Source of the DNA: Corydoras sp. C115
Taxonomy: Eukaryota; Chordata; Actinopteri; Siluriformes; Callichthyidae
Length of the DNA stretch: 64,000 nt
Direction: 5' to 3'
Assembly (NCBI GenBank): GCA_019802505.1
Contig: JAFMOC010000059.1
Coordinates: 442,501 to 506,500 of the forward strand
Below, piece after piece: positions 34,196 through 45,990 of the stretch. The notes beneath the pieces were generated by a model. It saw nothing but the letters and a program-made list of their open reading frames with translations, searched no databases and was not told the DNA's origin. A program made the position numbers and the translations under genes. Numbering within the stretch: position 1 is the stretch's first letter; each line of letters begins with the position of its first letter.

Positions 34196-35120
34196 ACAAA
34201 GTCTGGTTACAAAGAAGGAAAATTTCCCCATCCATTTACTTTTGTTAAAACCTCACTTTTTCCACACACACACACAGTCTTATTCCTAGAATCAGTAATC
34301 TTGTGTTTAAGAATGTTTTGAATAGTATTATTGATGTTTATGGTGTACACTAAAGTTTTTGTTAATATTTTAGACAACTATTACATCATACATCATATCA
34401 CACGCCACTAAAATTCTGAATGCCACCATTTATCCAGACCTGACCTTCACTGACTCAAAATGAAAGCGCCATGTAGGCTGACCTCTAGACAGAGCAGTCG
34501 ACTGCCTTCAAATGAGCTTCTGCTGAGTTTTATAAGGTTTATAAAAAGAACAACTAATTTAACAATGTGTACAAGCTGTCTGAGATTTGAAGTATTCGTC
34601 TAGACTTCATTATGGCTGATTTTATTTAAAGATCCAAACTCTGGGCCTAATGTAAGAACATTACCTCAATTATTTCATAATTTATGCAGAGGTAACCTTT
34701 TTAAATCATTGTTTATATGCAATTATTTTTTGTATTTGTATCATCCTCATATTACCTTGACCATATGTGCATTCTGTAATTAATTTACATTGCAAACCAA
34801 ACATTTATTGAGGATAAATAAACTACTCTATAAGTCTTTGTTTGTCATTGTAGCCACTATATTCATGCTTTACATCCTGATATTGATCAATAAAGTATGT
34901 GCCCTGAAATAAAATAAATCTGTTACTCTCTGCAGTTGTTTTACTGTATAAACCATGTCCATCTTTAATTTGATCCAAATTTCTATAAACTTTTATCTTC
35001 TATAAATCCTATTATAAAAACCTACCAGTTGTGACAGAGGTGGCTGCATTATTCTCACAATCATGACATAACATAGCTGTTGTTAAAGACATGGTGTTTT
35101 GCTGGCAAAACTAACAACTG

Positions 35121-35138
35121 ATTAACAATAATAATAAC

Positions 35139-35171
<33 letters not shown>
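35121..35171. repeat. (AAT)n microsatellite
   Basis: About 45 bp of imperfect AAT repeat. Confidence 0.95.
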
Positions 35172-35172
<1 letters not shown>

Positions 35173-35381
35173 TTTTGTAATTGTATAATTGTATGTAAAA
35201 CTGTATCCTGGTGAAACAAATTTAACAGATGTAAGCTGTTGCCTTTCAGCACCATGGACAGCAACATGAATTCAAGCATTTTTTCCAATAAAGCCTTAAT
35301 TTGAATTATATAAAAATATCTGCAGGACACAAATTAAGTAACAATTCAGTTAGTTGGTTCTCTAAGCAATGCTTTAAAGAT

Positions 35382-35574
35382 TAAAGGTTAAGGTGTTGGG
35401 CTGTTAATCTGAAGGTTGAGGCTTGAAGATCCTAATGTCAGCGATTGAACAAACCTTATTTATTTCAGGGATGATGTTCTCATTATTAATCCTAGGAACT
35501 GTTCCAATTAAGTAATTTTTTTAATTTTTAATAAAAGCATCTGAAAAGTAAAATAATGTAATGTCAAAAGGGTG
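35382..35574 (+). mobile_element. L2-tailed tRNA SINE, degenerate
   Basis: GGTTAAGGTGTTGGGCTGTT, then AATCTGAAGGTTGAGGCTTG matches the body around box A/B. The tail AATAAAAGCATCTGAAAAGT is a decayed L2 end. Confidence 0.65.
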
Positions 35575-37597
35575 GCACTATGGGTGATGAAGTAAAATAA
35601 TTTATATTCAGTCTAACAAACAAAGTTGGGAAACAATAAATACCTGACTGTCACGTCTAAGTAACTAAGTAACTAAATACATAGTACATAAATATATACT
35701 TCTTTTTACTAAAAAAGCACTATAAAATAAATTAACTTGAACTTTATAAACTTGATGAACCAAACAGTTCATCATAATCAAATGAATAAATCACCAACTG
35801 TATGCGAATATTAAATTTTACCCACAAAACTCAACCTAAATAATGTATAAATTTAAACAAATGCCTTATATAAAACAATTATTACACAATAGTACACAGA
35901 AGTATACTTTTCATTCTGTGAAACAGATACATATGAACATTTAACAAATTACAAGGGTCTAATTGGTTCAAAGAGCAGGGTTACCTTGTCAAGTAAAAGT
36001 GCTGTTGCTCGTAAAGGAGTTTCCATCTCGTCATCTCCACTTACATTGTACTCCATGCCTGTGCTCCCACTTACTCATCTAAACTATTTTTAGACTAACT
36101 CCCTCACTCCTGGGACCTATATATGGACTACTCCAGGTAAATTGTGTTTTGGCAAGAGAGGAGCACTGAGAGAGAGTGAGAGCTATAATCACACATTCAT
36201 AACGATCCTTTTCATTATCATTATTATAAGTTGCATTGATGACATTTTGAATGTGAAAATGTGGAATATTAATCCAATGGTTCATTTTTCATTTAAAGTG
36301 TGTATATTACATAATACACAAATTAAAAACAAGCTTAAAAGCTGTAAGGGGTTTTAAATGTTGTTTACCATCACTGTGTAAAATAAGCTCTTGCTCTACG
36401 AAAGCTGTAAGGGGCTCCATTTCTCAGGATCGCTATACTCATATAAATAGCAGAAACTAGATGCTAATGGTCAGCCATTACTTATTTCACTGCAAGATTA
36501 AAAAACATTTATTTTTACCATTCTAGCCAATTTAGTATGTGGCTCCCAGGCACAGTATATCTATGCTCTGCTCACTGTCCCTGAGGTGCCATTGCTCCAG
36601 TAACTTCTTGCCCTTGTCAGGAATCAGCCCTCCCAATCCTCACGCTCATCATTCTCATTATCAGTAAAGCACCATATCTGACCTCCGAGAATGGCTCTAG
36701 AGTGACCTGATTCAGTTCCGATTCAATGTGAATTGTAAAAACCTTAACAATGATGTTAACCTCAGCTTTACACCAGTTTTTTCTTAGATCAGTTGTATGT
36801 ATTTAAATATCAAATAAGAAAACTACAGAGAAATAATACAGGTGTAGTCATGACTGTGCACACATGGACGCATTTTTAAGAATTAATTTATTATGAAGTG
36901 GTTTTTACATTTCTATTTAAAACAATTGGGTTTAATGTTGTGACTTATATATGTGCATATGACTTATGTAAGGTAGTGTCTATTGAATTGGAAGATGGTT
37001 AAAATAACTGGTACTATAACAAATAAGCAATGTAAATGATGTTTAAATAATTATAAGAATGAAACAAAGCCTTGTGATGTCTTTAACTTACAATGCAAGC
37101 CCTAGTGCATATATTAGTGCTGTTTTTCAGCCAAGACTCTGATAAACCATTAAGAATATTTAAACAGCTTGGTTATTCAAATGTTATCTCAGGATTTAAA
37201 TATAAAGAATAACAATTCCAAAACAAATCTGATGGATTTGGCCATGTCTAATAAAATGCTTGGGTTTAGGATTATTTATTTGGAACCTCATATTGGACTT
37301 AAGGTAAAGAATAGCACATTTGTTTCTACGTTTTTCATAGTGCAGCCAATTACGTCAAAAAGCAAATCAAGCTTTGTCTTTTTACTTAAAAATGCAATGA
37401 AAAAGACGACATAAGAGAGAGCTGGAGTAAATCAGCATCAACTTATTTCAATCTGTAAATAAAACCCTTTTCTTAACAAATCCTCTGGCTTGTGATGATA
37501 ACTTTATGGACAGTTTTAACAAATCTTATACTCCAACTGATCAGCTGACATACAGTATGTTCCTTCAGATTATCAGCATATTAAATTTATATTAATT

Positions 37598-37705
37598 TTA
37601 ATTCATTAGAATTACCACTAATGCATTCTATCATCACACTATTGATGATTGATTGGCATCATATTTGTTTAAAATACAGATTTTAGTTTTTAATTCATTT
37701 TTTTA
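37598..37705. repeat. duplication flanking a V-SINE, left copy
   Basis: Shares ACTAATGCATTC and CATCACACTATTGATGATT with 38012-38125, same orientation, clearly diverged. Confidence 0.8.
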
Positions 37706-37739
37706 ATCTTATAAGTTATACTTATACTATATGTTTTGA

Positions 37740-37998
37740 ACACTGGGCAGATACTCCCAGGACAGGGCGCCAATCTATTGCTGGGCACACTCACTTACAC
37801 AGACACGCACTATATAGGGCAGTTTAGAGCATTCAATTTTCCTTGAATCCACATTGACACCAATTTATGAAACCGGAGAACCCAGAGGAAACCCTCGCAG
37901 ACACGGTGAGAACTTGAAAACACCCAGATAGGGATTAGAATCCGGCTCCTCAGTGCTGAGAGGAGAACGTACTTACTGCTAAGCCACTATTCCGCCCA
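37740..37998 (-). mobile_element. V-SINE, 3'-truncated, old
   Basis: Begins at the CACTGGGCAGATACTCCCAGG block and runs to CTATTCCGCCC. Core partly deleted (after GAATCCAC). Lies between two duplicated flanks. Confidence 0.88.
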
Positions 37999-38011
37999 CA
38001 TCCTCAACTCA

Positions 38012-38125
38012 TATGAATTTAAATACAGTAGGATTATCACTAATGCATTCGGTCATCACACTATTGATGATTTATTGGCTTCATATTTACTTAAAAAACA
38101 CATTTTACTTTTGAATTCGATTTTG
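38012..38125. repeat. duplication flanking a V-SINE, right copy
   Basis: Second copy of the 37598-37705 segment. Confidence 0.8.
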
Positions 38126-38793
38126 TGGTAATTAGTGCAGTACTAATCTTCAACAGACTGAAAAAGTTTGGTTTAATAAAGCAAAACAGGGCTTTAAACC
38201 AGACTCTTCTTCTTTTCCCTGGCATTTATGCATAGTGTTATGGAACACATCGCTAAACTGATCTGACAATAGAACAACCCCCATTATTACCTTGCTTTAT
38301 TCAAAAAGTTGAGCTTTTGTAACATTCAGACTTGTTTAGAAAAGCTTGTACAGTGCAAAAGTCACCAGTTCAATGATTTATATATGGGATGGTAATATAA
38401 AATGTTTGCATACCGGTGCTGTCACACTGTTCTATATTTGTCACACTTAAACACTTGTATAAATAGTCTGCATTGTTATCTCTTGTCTGCAGCATCCACC
38501 TGAGAGGCAGAGATAAGTTAGTATGCTTTTATTACTGACAACACTGTATTGTGTCCTATATGTCTTTTCTGTCTGTGGATTTTTGGCCAGTTTGGCAATT
38601 TTGCAACTTAGTTGTAAATGTGGGTTGTATGAGTGGATCAGGAAATACAGAATAATTCAAACACAAAAAATGTCCCCTCATCACCATCCTGTAAGCACTG
38701 TTAAAGGATTAAAAAATAAACACAAACTATGCTACAAAAAAATAGGATACTGTTTTTATTTTAGTAATAATGTAGATGTGTCATTGTGCATTG

Positions 38794-38796
<3 letters not shown>
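38126..38796. other. unique DNA
   Basis: No repeat or gene recognised. A long frame starting at 38523 is extended artificially by the AT microsatellite. Confidence 0.45.

Positions 38797-38887
<91 letters not shown>
38797..38887. repeat. (AT)n microsatellite
   Basis: About 85 bp of AT repeat. Confidence 0.97.
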
Positions 38888-38926
38888 TGGGGGACATGCC
38901 AGTTTTGTTCAAATGTGAATATATAT

Positions 38927-38967
38927 CATTCATTCATTCATTATCCCCCGCTTTATCCTCTATTAGG
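38927..38967 (-). mobile_element. 41-bp V-SINE 3' stub
   Basis: (CATT)n tail and CCCGCTTTATCCTCTATTAG only, in the middle of AT-rich repeats. Possible TSD GAATATATAT (38917-38926 and 38968-38977). Confidence 0.8.
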
Positions 38968-39091
<124 letters not shown>

Positions 39092-39217
39092 AAAATAATA
39101 ATACCAATAATGTGGACATGGCGGTAAAACTGCAATTAATTATGGATTCGTAAATAAAAGGTAGAGGAAAGCTGGTAAGGTAATGACTTCCTCTTGGAAT
39201 ATGTTATAATGTAATAG

Positions 39218-39355
39218 GGTGGCACAGTGTGTGAGTGGTTAGCATGTTTGCTTCTCAGCGCTGGGGATCCAGGTTCCCAATCTGGGTGGAGTTTCCATGT
39301 TCTCCTTGCCCCCCCACCCCCCTGCAACCCTAGTAGAGGATCGAGCGGAAGTCCT
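39218..39355 (+). mobile_element. V-SINE with large internal deletion
   Basis: Head, box B and start of the core, then directly the CCTGCAACCCTAGTAGAGGA end. No tail. Confidence 0.88.
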
Positions 39356-40140
39356 ATGAAATGAGCAAGACCCCATACATATTACAGCTATTTAATACTG
39401 GCAAAAACATTTATATTAAAATTTAGTTTAGTTAGTTTAGTTAGTGTGTTAGTTTGCTTAACTGTAAACAGATTTGTACATATATTTTATTGCACATGCC
39501 ACAATTTGGATCAGTTATTCATAAAATGTTATGGTTTACTGTATGTATCAACTGTTGGCTGACGTACTTTAATGAAACACTTTGCAGATGCTTTAGAGTG
39601 AGTGTATAAAAACTTCCAATGAATCTATAATGAAGCGGGTTGGAGTCGTAATAGAAATAAAACTATGAGCATATTATCCCCGTTTTATTTACATTTCCAT
39701 GGATAATATTATACTTAAAATACGACTACTAACCATTAAAAAGTTAAATGGCCTTACCCTGCAGTAAGTCTGCAGTGAACATTTCATTTGTTTTGATCCT
39801 CTGCATTTACTTTGACCAGAGGACGCAGTTTACTGTTTGTACTAAAAGCAATAAAACTACAGTGTGTGACAAAGCCCTGTCTCTACATAAAAGTCTCCAG
39901 GCTGTGAAATAATCTGCCTATTAGCATTTAGACTCAGTATTAAGCTTTTATTTATATCCTGAACTAAACCAAGGGTTTGTGGTAATATAGATTTAAGTTA
40001 AACATGACTGTTAGTAACTAAAACGCAGTTTACATGGTATCTTTCGGTAGTTTTGCTAAAGAAAGTTTGACATGCTCATAATTTTAACAAAGATTTTTTG
40101 TAAAGCTGCTTTGTAAATATATGTAGGCATATGTAGGCAT
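39356..40140. other. unique DNA
   Basis: No repeat or gene recognised. Confidence 0.45.
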
Positions 40141-40148
40141 ATATACAT

Positions 40149-40243
<95 letters not shown>

Positions 40244-40276
40244 TACATATATATATATATATATACATACACACAC
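40141..40276. repeat. (ACAT)n(AC)n(AT)n microsatellite
   Basis: About 75 bp of uninterrupted AC repeat flanked by ACAT and AT repeats. Cys/Val frames across it are artefacts. Confidence 0.98.
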
Positions 40277-41329
40277 TACAGAAATTCATATTTAAATATT
40301 GTATTTAGATTTAATATTGCATACAAATTAGCTATGGTTTATTTCTAAAATATTTTAAAACTAGATCATTTGTCATGTAAAAAGCTAAACCCGGACTGTT
40401 ATGAACCACTGTTGACAGAATGAGCTATGATTGTTTACCTGGCAGTAAATTTTCTCATATGTGGCCAATTAAAAAGTTATCAGAAAACCAAGCGAGCATT
40501 TTCTTTCACAGAAAGCCAATTTATTGGTCTATTTATAAACTGCACAAAATCTCTGTGGCAATAATTGTCCAGCTGCAATTACAGTAGATCATTTTTTAAA
40601 GCTTCTGAAGATGTGATAAGTGCTTCATGCACCAGACCACAAGATGAGTGGAAGCTAAAATCCTGCACACTGGTGGTTCTATAATAGCACTGCTCATTGT
40701 CATTTTTATAGGTGCCTCATTTGTTTAAGTGTAAAAGAAACACGTCCTGTTTTCCTAATTTCTTACCTTTGCATTTTCTTTTCAAAACAATGCTTAGAAC
40801 CTGAGTTCTCCGGAAGTCTCTTAATGCACGAGCTTGGCTCTGCAGACAAAAGACCCTGAGCTCCGAGTTCTGGCTAAGAGGCGTATACAAAGTCTTCACA
40901 GCAATGACGTGCATTGCATAGATAAACTACCTCTCCTGATGAATGCTGGATCCTTATTTGGACAGATCCTGCGACTCTTTTGAACACTTTTGTCTGTGGA
41001 AAATTGCTTGATTGCTTCATTGTGTGGTTTTTCTCTCCTTTTTAGTTCCATCATTAAATTCTGCTCAGCTGTGATAAGATTTTGCATTGCTTGTTATTCC
41101 CTTCACAAATGAAATGGTCTGTTCGTAATGCAGTGTTGACCCACAGATCATGAAAACAAGTAATATCAGACTTGTGCCTTATAAAGCTTTCAGAGTTTTT
41201 ATTTGATGTGAATGCAGGAATTCACAATAATTCTGTACGGTTTATGATTGTTTATGTCTTGATATATTACAGCTTTAATAATTCCCTACAGAAATTTAGT
41301 CTTTAGCGTGAATGTCTTGGATTCATCCT
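40277..41329. other. unique DNA, candidate conserved stretch
   Basis: 40480-41100 is free of simple repeats and of balanced composition, including AATGACGTGCATTGCATAG near 40903. Overlapping short minus frames (40717-41087) show no domain. Candidate non-coding conserved region. Confidence 0.35.
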
Positions 41330-41545
41330 ACAGGTCAAAGACATGTCAGATAATTGGAGGTATCCGTCTGTGAATGTGCGTATGAGCATGAATGGGTTTG
41401 TCAGTGTATCTGCCCTGCGATTGATTGGCAAGCTGTCCATGGTGTTCTCAGCCTTTTTTGCAACGAAAGCTTGGATTGACACCTACACCTCTGTAATCCT
41501 AATCAGGTTAAGTAGCTTAGAGAATGACTGAATAACTGAATGAAT
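41330..41545 (+). mobile_element. old V-SINE-like or related fish repeat
   Basis: CAGGTCAAAGACATGTCAGA, then TGTGAATGTGCGTATGAGCA, TGCCCTGCGATTGATTGGCA and a (CTGA/ATGA)n end. The order matches the 3' half of DANA-type elements. This explains the 62-codon frame here. Confidence 0.6.
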
Positions 41546-41604
41546 TCAAGACCATAACTTGTTTTGCGTGACCTGAGATGGTCCTAAAGCAGCTTTAGAA
41601 TGTT

Positions 41605-42014
41605 CTAAACCTGAAACTTCTTAGCGAATTAAATCTTAAGGAAAAAAATACGACTCCACTTTCGGCATTAGCTTCAATGGCAATAGAAAATGACTTTATG
41701 AAACTAATTAAACTTGTTTTGAGAAATAAAAGGAGGAGGGAATTTTTGCACGAATAATAAGTGTAAATAAGTTTTATTTTACCAAAAAATATTGCAATTC
41801 TATAAGGTTTTTGTTGGAAATTTGTTATGTGTGTATGCATAATTTTGAAATTCAGGCCACATGAGATGCATACGGCTCTTTATACCACATTTCTGCATAA
41901 TAAGATGTTTTTATAGCCATAAAATAATTATTGACAGGTGGTTTGATTCAGCTGGAGCATTACTGAAGGCCTAGGTGTGAAATGCACTGCCCACCACTGA
42001 ATATATACTTATTA
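41605..42014. repeat. tandem duplication, left copy
   Basis: About 400 bp recurring at 42414-42790 in the same orientation. Long identical blocks include TAGCTTCAATGGCAATAGAA and CCATAAAATAATTATTGACA. Homologous minus frames in both copies are by-products. Confidence 0.93.
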
Positions 42015-42050
42015 TTATTAAGTATTATAATACTTAATATATACTTAATA

Positions 42051-42396
42051 GGCAGCACGGTAGCTTAGTGGTTAGCTCGTTCGGCTCTCAGTGCTAGGGA
42101 TTCCCGGTTCGAATCCCCATCTGGGTGGAGTTTCCATGTTCTCCCTGTGTCTGCGTGGGTTTCCTCCGGGTTCACCGGTTTCCTCCCACAGTCCAAAAAC
42201 ATGGATCAAGTCAATTGAATTCTCCAAAATTGCCCCATATAGAGTGTGTCTGTGTGAGTGAGTGTGTGCCCAGCGATGGATTGGCGTCCTGTCCTGGGTC
42301 TATCTGCCCAGCGCCTGAGATGCTCTCCCCTGGATGGGCATGGGGAAACCCACCACGACCCTAATAGAGGATAAAGCGGGAGATAATGAATGAATG
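42051..42396 (+). mobile_element. V-SINE, full length (group A)
   Basis: Perfect 15-bp TSD AATATATACTTAATA at 42036-42050 and 42397-42411. Lies exactly between the two copies of the tandem duplication. Confidence 0.98.
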
Positions 42397-42413
42397 AATA
42401 TATACTTAATATT

Positions 42414-42790
42414 GAAACTTTTTAGCGAATTAAAACTTAAGGAAAAAATACAACTCCACTTTCAGCATTAGCTTCAATGGCAATAGAAAATGACTTTATC
42501 AAACTAATTAAACTTGTTTTGAGAAATAAAAGGAGGATGGAATGTTTGCACGAATAATAAGGGAGTTTTATTTTACAAAAAATTGTTACAATTTTATAAG
42601 GTTTTTGTTGGTAATTTGTTGTGTGTATGCGAAAGTGAGATACATACGGCTCTTTATACCACATTTCTGCATAATAAGATGTTTTTATAGCCATAAAATA
42701 ATTATTGACAGGTGGTTTGATTCAGCTAGCTCATTACTGAAGACCTAGGTGTGAAATGCACTGCCCACCACTGAATATATACTTAATATT
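42414..42790. repeat. tandem duplication, right copy
   Basis: Second copy of the 41605-42014 unit, about 90% identical by eye, with small deletions (for example near 42562 and 42634). Confidence 0.93.
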
Positions 42791-43685
42791 GTTCTTATTT
42801 ATGTGAATTTTATCAGCACCCCTAAAACATCAGCTTGAATGTCAAAGCATTAGCCTGAACGTCTCACCTTAAACATGTTTAATGACCTTCTCTAAATGAT
42901 TGCATCACAAGTCCGATTTAACTAAGGCTAAAATAACGGAATGACATTTAAGATTTCACAGTGACGGAAACCCTCCAGTTTTGTTCAGATATAATAAGAT
43001 GGTTCTGAGGATGGTCTCACCGCTGCATAAGGTCAAACAGAGCTGGAGGAGTCACTGCGCTGAGTCTGAATTCAGGTTTGCCTGTAAATCACAGAGAATG
43101 TAAACTAATCGAGGGACTGGCGTGTTTAACACAGGTAAACAAAGCACAAAACAACCACAGCGAGCAGAACAAATGACAAAAAAACACAATGACAAGACTT
43201 TAGAATTGCCAGTGACACAATGAATAAGAAATTAAACACCCCCTGTGTAAAAGCCATATGTTTGGTTCTGATTCCTCATGTCTGCAAATATTGCTGCTCG
43301 CTTACAGCTGTGCTGTCGGGCATTAATTAAAGGTTATGAAGCTGCTTATCTGGCCAGCCATCTGAAAATCTGTTCGAATAAATACACATAGCATTATCAC
43401 AGTAGCTGTTGATTTTATATCAAAGTGTTCATTTAACTACTTACTATATTTAACTATGTCATCTTGTAAAAGCTGAATAAAGTTTATTGTCTTGTAGGAA
43501 ACCTGATGACTGGAATATGGAAAGAAATTAACTTCCCAGATTCATCTTGTCCATGTTCTGGTATAATCCTGTCAGAGGCCTTCAGACCTCTAAAACCACT
43601 CAGCATCTCATCTTTGTTGAGGAGTTAATGACTGGACATAAGAACAGTCGGAAATAAGTTCAATTAATAAAATAAATAAATAAAA
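42791..43685. other. unique DNA
   Basis: No repeat recognised. 43250-43400 has mixed composition (GGCATTAATTAAAGGTTATG) and might be constrained. Confidence 0.4.
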
Positions 43686-43699
43686 CAGAAGAAAAACAT

Positions 43700-43917
43700 C
43701 CATCCATCCATTATCTTCTGCTTTATCCTCTATTAGGGTCGCGGGGGTTCCCAATGCCCATCCAGGGAAGAACGTTTCGAACGCTTGGCAGATACACCAA
43801 GGACAGGGCACCAATCTGTCACTGGACACACACTCACTCACACAGACACACTCTTTATGGGGCAATTTGGAGAATTCAATTGACTTGATCCATGTTTTTG
43901 GACTGTGGAAGGAAACC
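43700..43917 (-). mobile_element. V-SINE, 5' part missing (array member 1)
   Basis: (ATCC)n tail to GTGGAAGGAAACC, then cut at the start of the next copy. CAGAAGAAAAACAT at 43686-43699 is the first of three identical duplications in this array. Confidence 0.93.
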
Positions 43918-44272
43918 TCATTCCATCCATAATCTTCTGCTTTATCCTCTATTAGGGTCGCGGGGGGGTTCCCCATGCCCATCCAGGGGAGAATGTCTCG
44001 GGCGCTGGGCAGATACAACCAGGACAGGGCGCCAACCTAACTCTGGGCACAAAATCACTCACACAGACACACAAACACACTCTATATGGGGCAATTTGGA
44101 GAATTTAATTGACTTGATCCATGTTTTTGGACTGTGGGAGGAAACTGGAGAACCCGGAGGAAACCCACGCGGACACAGGGAGAACATGGAAACTCCACCC
44201 AGATTGGGATTCGAACCAGGATTCACTAGAGCTGAGATGAGAACATGCTAACCACTAAGCCACCGTGCCGCC
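43918..44272 (-). mobile_element. V-SINE, full length (array member 2)
   Basis: Second copy, starting without a TSD directly in the broken core of member 1. Ends at a CAGAAGAAAAACAT copy (44273-44286). Shares the unusual GCCAACCTA and CCAGGATTC variants with member 3. Confidence 0.94.
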
Positions 44273-44286
44273 CAGAAGAAAAACAT

Positions 44287-44632
44287 TCATTCATTCATTA
44301 TCTCCCGCTTTATCCTCTATTAGGGTTGCGGTGGGGTTCCCCATGCCCATCCAGGGGAGAACGTCTCGGGCGCTGGGCAGATACTCCCAGGACAGGGCGC
44401 CAACCTATCTCTGGACACACACTCACTCACACAGACACACTCTATATGGGGCAATTTGGAGAATTCAATTGACTTGATCCATGTTTTTGGACTGTGGGAG
44501 GAAACCGGAGAACCCGGAGAAAACCCACGCGGACACAGGGAGAACATGGAAACTCCACCAAGATTGGGATTCGAACCAGGATTCCCTAGAGCTGAGAGGA
44601 GAACATGCTAACCACTAAGCCACCGTGCCGCC
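44287..44632 (-). mobile_element. V-SINE, full length (group A tail, array member 3)
   Basis: (CATT)n tail, flanked by CAGAAGAAAAACAT (44273-44286 and 44633-44646). Its head half is nearly identical to member 2. Confidence 0.96.
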
Positions 44633-44646
44633 CAGAAGAAAAACAT

Positions 44647-45087
44647 AAAACAGATAATCAAGATGAAACATCACTTCCCCTTGGTGCTCTGTCTCCCTGT
44701 TTGCAAAATTACCAGTAGGGGCTGATGAGGTTATTTTGTATGTGAAATATATTCAAAACAGACCGGTCTCTGCTTCAGTGAATTTGTGACATTTACTTAT
44801 AGTTATTATACAATACCCGCATTGGATAATCAATACTTCAAGATGTTAAGTGAAGTGTGGATCTGGTAATGGAATCTCATAAATCTAAATAGTATGGGGA
44901 GCCAATAAATAAATAAATAAATAAATAAATAAAAATTACAAATTTTCTTTGTAAATTTCTGTTATTTGTATCTGTGCTTTGTTAGGTGTATCAATGTATT
45001 GTATCTGTAAACTAAAGCAGTAAAGCAGGAAACAGTTCAAGATTCAAGTTATTCGAATATATACACATACAAACACACACAAACTTC
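44647..45087. other. unique DNA with (AAAT)n
   Basis: The AAAT repeat lies at 44904-44935. Nothing else recognised. Confidence 0.5.
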
Positions 45088-45270
45088 AGGTCAACTAAAG
45101 TTACTAATGCATGTCCTTGAGCCAGACCCTTAACCCTCATTGCTACAGGGTTGCTGTGTGGCCAACCCTGCATTCTGACCCCAACCAAGTTGGTAACTTT
45201 ATTTTTGGTATGATATGCACTTTGGATAAAAGCGCCTGTTAAATGACCTCATGTTAATGCAATATAAAAT
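45088..45270 (+). mobile_element. L2-tailed tRNA SINE, 5'-truncated
   Basis: AGGTCAACTAAAGTTACTAA, CCTTGAGCCAGACCCTTAAC and the tail TTGGATAAAAGCGCCTGTTA. Head with box A and B missing. Confidence 0.88.
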
Positions 45271-45344
45271 ATGGACGAAAAAATAGTTTTTTTTATATTT
45301 ATAATAATGCTGCAATACTATACACTGCAGCTCGTGATTGTGAT

Positions 45345-45630
45345 TCAGCCTCACCATGGTGCTAATTCTCACTCCGTATCGCTCACACTAAATGGTGGTA
45401 TGATCTTCCCAAATCTGTCCGAAGGTGGAGTCATTTAGCATCTTTAAAACACAACTCAAAACACATCTCCACAACCACTTGATATAAAGAAAAAAAGAAG
45501 AGAAAAAGTGTGATGGGATTTTGATCCGGTTTGATAATTCTATAGTGTCGCTGATCTTTCCTTAACCACTGACTCTAATTTGTAAATTGGCTTTGGATAA
45601 AAGTGTCAGCTAAATGACTTAATTTCAAAG
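45345..45630 (+). mobile_element. L2-type LINE 3' end
   Basis: One frame reads WWYDLPKSVRRWSHLASLKH near 45394, the WWNDLPxSVR...SFKxxLKTHL end of L2 ORFs. The 3' UTR ends in TTTGGATAAAAGTGTCAGC, the same stem-loop tail as the tRNA SINEs. Confidence 0.82.
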
Positions 45631-45643
45631 TTTTTTTGTAATA

Positions 45644-45990
45644 ATCCATCCATTACCTTCCTCTTTATCCTATATTAGGTTCGCGGTGGGGTTCCCCATG
45701 CCCATCCAGGGGAAAACGTTTCGGGCGCTGGGCAGATACACCCAGCACTGGGCGCCAATTTATCTCTGGACACACACTCACTCACACAGACACACACTTT
45801 ATGGAGCAATTTGGAGATTTCAATTAACTTTGAATCCATGTTTTTGGACTGTGAGAGGAAACCGGAGAACCCGGAGGAAACCCACGCGAACACAGGGAGA
45901 ACATGGAAACTTCACCCAGATTGGGATTCGAACCAGGAATCCCTAGCACTGAGAGGAGAACATGCTAACCACTAAGCCACTGTGCCGCCC
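45644..45990 (-). mobile_element. V-SINE, full length
   Basis: Short (ATCC) tail to CACTGTGCCGCCC head. Carries the CACAGGGAGAACATGG variant also seen at 43.9-44.6 kb. Confidence 0.95.

Larger units (their letters stand above)
34196..37597. other. 3.4 kb interval almost free of V-SINEs
   Basis: AT-rich unique DNA holding an (AAT)n tract and one degenerate tRNA SINE. Open frames (36079-36357, 37169-37414) show no domains. Confidence 0.5.

Noticed and set aside
38523..38918. 131-codon open frame ending in Tyr-Ile repeats
   Set aside because: Half its length is the (AT)n microsatellite, which has no stop in that frame. The N-terminal part has no family resemblance I can name.
40076..40289. Cys/Val repeat protein
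   Set aside because: Three overlapping frames read through the same (AC)n tract, with no coding sequence outside it.
41343..41531. 62-codon open frame MSDNWRYPSV...
   Set aside because: It lies within an old DANA-like repeat whose block order explains the sequence.
41595..42694. Two paralogous minus-strand open frames of 81 and 85 codons
   Set aside because: Similarity comes from the duplicated DNA unit. Indels shift the frames, and the ends are not conserved between copies.
43686..44646. CRISPR-like array
   Set aside because: The three regularly placed identical 14-mers are target-site duplications around SINEs, in a vertebrate genome.
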